DNA of 64,000 nucleotides. Source: Aestuariivivens insulae (GTDB lineage: Bacteria; Bacteroidota; Bacteroidia; Flavobacteriales; Flavobacteriaceae). The translations under genes and the position numbers were made by a program. Below are positions 61,429 through 64,000 of this stretch, in pieces. The DNA lies in the NCBI RefSeq assembly GCF_022662195.1, contig NZ_JAKMCS010000018.1, positions 1 through 64,000 on the forward strand, read 5' to 3'. How positions within the stretch are numbered: the stretch's first letter is position 1; each line of letters begins with the position of its first letter. Below the pieces are notes generated by a model, which saw only the letters and a program-made list of their open reading frames with translations, was not told the DNA's origin and did no database searches.

Positions 61429-63333
61429 ATGGAACATCCCATAAACATATTGGAACGCTATTGGAAGTTTACAGCTTTTAGACCACAGCAAGAAGCCATA
61501 ATCCAATCGGTTATTGAAGGTGAAGACACCTTTGCCTTATTACCCACAGGTGGAGGAAAATCGTTATGCTATCAAATTCCCGCACTGGCAAAAGAAGGGA
61601 TTTGCATTGTTATATCGCCTTTAATTGCATTAATGAAGGACCAAGTACAATCGCTTAACAACAAAGGCATAAAAGCTATGGCTTTGACCAGCGGAATTGC
61701 GTTCTCGCAATTAGACACCCTTTTAGACAATTGTATTTATGGGAACTATAAATTTTTATACCTATCGCCAGAGCGTTTGCAACAGGAATTAGTGCAAGAG
61801 CGCATAAGACAGATGCATGTTAATTTAATAGCGGTCGATGAAGCCCATTGCATTTCACAATGGGGCAACGACTTTAGGCCAGCTTACAAAAACATCAAGC
61901 TATTAAGGCAATTACAACCTACAGTAAACGTTGTGGCTTTAACGGCTTCGGCAAAACCTAATGTGGTAGAGGACATTACAAAGGAGCTGGATTTTATTAA
62001 GCCCAAAGTATTTAAGCAATCGTTTTTCAGGCCCAATTTAGCTTATATGGTAATTCATGAGGACGACAAATACTATAGACTTGAAACCATTTTAAAAAAG
62101 CATAAAGCCCCTTCTATCGTTTATGTTAGAAATAGAAAGCTGAGCTTAGAGGTCAGTTCGTTTTTAGAATCCAGAAATATAACTTCTACCTATTATCATG
62201 GCGGATTAGCCACTGATGAGAAAGACAAACACATGAACCAATGGCTACATAATACAAAGCAAGTTATGGTTGCCACCAATGCTTTTGGTATGGGTATAGA
62301 CAAGCCCGATGTAAAAACGGTCATACATTTAAATTTACCGGAAAGTATAGAAAGTTATTTTCAGGAAGCGGGACGCGCCGGGCGTAATGGCAACAAAGCC
62401 TTCTGTGTTATTTTAAAGAACAACAGCGATGAAGTTCTGGTTAAAAATCAGTTTTTAAATATATTGCCAACAGTCGACTTTGTAAAACAAGTTTATCGAA
62501 AGCTGTGCAACTATTTTCAAATATCATATGGTGAAGGCGAATATAGTACCTTCGACTTCAACTTTAATACCTTTTGCAAAACCTATAATTTCAACTCTAT
62601 TTTATGCTATAATACACTATTACTATTAGATAGGAATAGCGTAATTAGTTTATCCAAGCAGTTCAACAATAAAGTAACCACTCAGTTTGTAGTACCAAAC
62701 CATGTCATTTTTAATTATTTGGAGATGCATCCCGATTTTGATATGGTCATAAAGTCCATCTTAAGAATGTATGGCGGCATTTTTGAGCACATTACAAAAA
62801 TAAACACCTTAAAAATTGCCGATAAGGCTTCGGTATCCGAACAACGTGTTATTTTTGTCTTACAGCAATTGGAAAAAGACGAGATCATCACCCTAAATTT
62901 GGCAAAAACCGATGCCCAAATAACATTTATAGAGCCGAGAGAGGACGACAAGACCATTAACCGTATTGCTTCAATAATAGAACAACAAAACCAGTTGAAA
63001 CAAGAGCAGGTAAAAGCCATGCTCGATTACACGAACAACGATATCATTTGTAAAAGTATACAGTTACTTACCTATTTTGGAGAGACCAACACAAACCCCT
63101 GTGGCATTTGTTCAGTATGCATAAGTAAAGATAAAACTAAAAACACAACAGACTTAAAACGTTTACAAAATGGTATTATTGAATTATTGGAAAACGGCGA
63201 GCTATCTTCAAGGGCTATTATAACTTATTTAAAAACACCTGAAGCACAAACTATTGAAGTACTGAAACAGCTACTGGAATATAACATTATAACTATTACA
63301 GAAACTAACACATATAAATTAAGTCATTTATGA
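61429..63333 (+). CDS. recQ: RecQ-family ATP-dependent DNA helicase
   Basis: A 634-residue superfamily 2 helicase. Walker A LLPTGGGKSLCYQIPAL (about 38-54), DEAH box AVDEAHCISQWGNDFRPAYK (137-140 is DEAH), YVRNRKLSLEVSSFLESRN, VATNAFGMGIDKPDVKTVIH and SYFQEAGRAGRNGNKAFC complete motifs I to VI. A RecQ C-terminal zinc cluster is suggested by CNYFQ and, further on, PCGICSVCISKD (about 561-572). No HRDC domain is evident. It unwinds DNA at stalled forks and recombination sites. It starts 1 bp after the NTPase and overlaps fmt by 4 bp (ATGA). Confidence 0.96.
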   Translation: MEHPINILERYWKFTAFRPQQEAIIQSVIEGEDTFALLPTGGGKSLCYQIPALAKEGICIVISPLIALMKDQVQSLNNKGIKAMALTSGIAFSQLDTLLDNCIYGNYKFLYLSPERLQQELVQERIRQMHVNLIAVDEAHCISQWGNDFRPAYKNIKLLRQLQPTVNVVALTASAKPNVVEDITKELDFIKPKVFKQSFFRPNLAYMVIHEDDKYYRLETILKKHKAPSIVYVRNRKLSLEVSSFLESRNITSTYYHGGLATDEKDKHMNQWLHNTKQVMVATNAFGMGIDKPDVKTVIHLNLPESIESYFQEAGRAGRNGNKAFCVILKNNSDEVLVKNQFLNILPTVDFVKQVYRKLCNYFQISYGEGEYSTFDFNFNTFCKTYNFNSILCYNTLLLLDRNSVISLSKQFNNKVTTQFVVPNHVIFNYLEMHPDFDMVIKSILRMYGGIFEHITKINTLKIADKASVSEQRVIFVLQQLEKDEIITLNLAKTDAQITFIEPREDDKTINRIASIIEQQNQLKQEQVKAMLDYTNNDIICKSIQLLTYFGETNTNPCGICSVCISKDKTKNTTDLKRLQNGIIELLENGELSSRAIITYLKTPEAQTIEVLKQLLEYNIITITETNTYKLSHL

Positions 63334-64000
63334 GGGATTTAAGAATTGTATTTATGGGTACCCCAGATTTTGCGGTTACCACTTTAAAGACTTTAGTAGA
63401 GAACAAGTATAACATCGTTGGGGTTATCACCGCCCCCGATAAACCTGCTGGCCGAGGCCGTAAACTCCATGAAAGTGCGGTAAAAGTCTATGCTAAGTCA
63501 CAAAACCTAAATATCCTACAGCCCACGAATTTAAAAAACGAAGCCTTTTTAGAAGAGTTAAAGTCCCTAAACGCCAATCTTCAAATTGTGGTTGCGTTTA
63601 GGATGTTGCCTAAGGCCGTTTGGCAAATGCCGGCATATGGCACTTTTAACTTGCATGCCTCCTTATTACCGAATTACCGAGGCGCAGCCCCTATTAATTG
63701 GGCTATTATTAATGGTGAAACAAAAACGGGAGTATCGACATTCTTTATTGATGAAAAAATTGACACTGGAGAAATGATTCTTCAAGAGGCAATAGACATA
63801 GATGCCAATGAAAATGCAGGGAGCTTACACGACAAACTTATGTACGCCGGCAGCGATCTTGTATTAAAAACGGTAAAGCAAATAGAAAACAATGAAGTAA
63901 AAACAACACCCCAAGTTGAAACAGAAGCTATCAAGACGGCCTATAAACTCAATAGGGAGAACTGTAAAATTGATTGGAACGCTACCATGGAAACTATTCA
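63330..64000 (+). CDS. fmt: Methionyl-tRNA formyltransferase, N-terminal part (runs off right edge)
   Basis: 223 residues are present from the ATG at 63330, which overlaps the recQ stop (ATGA). LRIVFMGTPDFAVTTL opens the Rossmann domain, ITAPDKPAGRGRKLHES follows, and FNLHASLLPNYRGAAPINWA is the catalytic SLLPxxRG block that binds N10-formyltetrahydrofolate. GVSTFFIDEKIDTGEMIL and the start of the tRNA-binding C-terminal domain (TAYKLNRENCKIDWN) are also present. It formylates initiator Met-tRNA. About 90 C-terminal residues lie beyond the window. Confidence 0.96.
   Translation, partial: MRDLRIVFMGTPDFAVTTLKTLVENKYNIVGVITAPDKPAGRGRKLHESAVKVYAKSQNLNILQPTNLKNEAFLEELKSLNANLQIVVAFRMLPKAVWQMPAYGTFNLHASLLPNYRGAAPINWAIINGETKTGVSTFFIDEKIDTGEMILQEAIDIDANENAGSLHDKLMYAGSDLVLKTVKQIENNEVKTTPQVETEAIKTAYKLNRENCKIDWNATMETI

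Overview
The window is AT-rich and looks like a chromosome segment from a marine or plant-polymer-degrading member of the Flavobacteriaceae (Bacteroidota). The evidence is a SusC/SusD pair, a propeller-type hybrid two-component regulator, a protein with a type IX secretion (T9SS) C-terminal sorting domain, bacillithiol deacetylase BshB1, a fused CcsB-CcsA cytochrome c maturation protein, DUF4290, DUF2911 and DUF2520 proteins, and a tRNA promoter of the Bacteroidota form TTTG-N19-TAnnTTTG. Genus and species cannot be read from the sequence alone.

Layout. 1-876 is the start of a secreted repeat protein that runs off the left edge. 1302-5705 is a signalling block: a TPR-type sensor histidine kinase facing two small paralogous receiver-like proteins without a phospho-acceptor, followed by an intact LytTR response regulator. 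5771-26936 is a polysaccharide utilisation locus (PUL), all on the minus strand. In transcription order it has a propeller hybrid regulator, a GH88-type unsaturated glucuronyl hydrolase, SusC, SusD, a 1230-residue beta-helix/Fn3/three-DNRLRE T9SS protein, a SurA-like lipoprotein, a 1105-residue FG-GAP/UnbV lipoprotein, a heparinase II/III-family lyase and a decayed rhamnogalacturonan-acetylesterase-like C-terminus. The regulator would sense a breakdown product, SusCD would import oligosaccharides, the lyases would cut a uronic-acid polymer, and GH88 would remove the unsaturated uronate ends. No sulfatase is present, so a non-sulfated or weakly decorated substrate is favoured. A shared 24-bp motif lies upstream of the regulator, GH88 and SusC genes, and inverted repeats sit in three of the downstream gene junctions.

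27401-27723 holds a tRNA-His gene whose 3' tail plus terminator is repeated twice more in tandem at a 104-bp period. From 27806 rightward the content is mostly core and housekeeping: bshB1, an SLC13 transporter, pckA, a DUF2490 porin-like protein, a TMEM175-type channel, a MATE pump, a HAD phosphatase, a glutathione peroxidase, fused ccsBA, a truncated globin, a small His-rich lipoprotein, then a DUF2520-KdsC-like-UbiA-Maf gene run, MscS and CorA. Next comes an apparent operon of PIG-L deacetylase, a 36-residue membrane peptide, a sodium:solute symporter and a Gfo/Idh oxidoreductase. The right end has a membrane-bound AraC/TPR regulator, DUF2911, an aquaporin with a variant second NPA box, photolyase, murA with Asp at the fosfomycin Cys position, DUF4290, DUF493, an AAA-type NTPase, recQ and the start of fmt.

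The points most worth a second look are the twin pseudo-receivers next to the LytTR regulator, the candidate operator shared by three PUL promoters, the chaperone-like plus FG-GAP pair inside the PUL, and the triplicated tRNA-His tail. All functional names come from reading motifs by eye; no database search was run.
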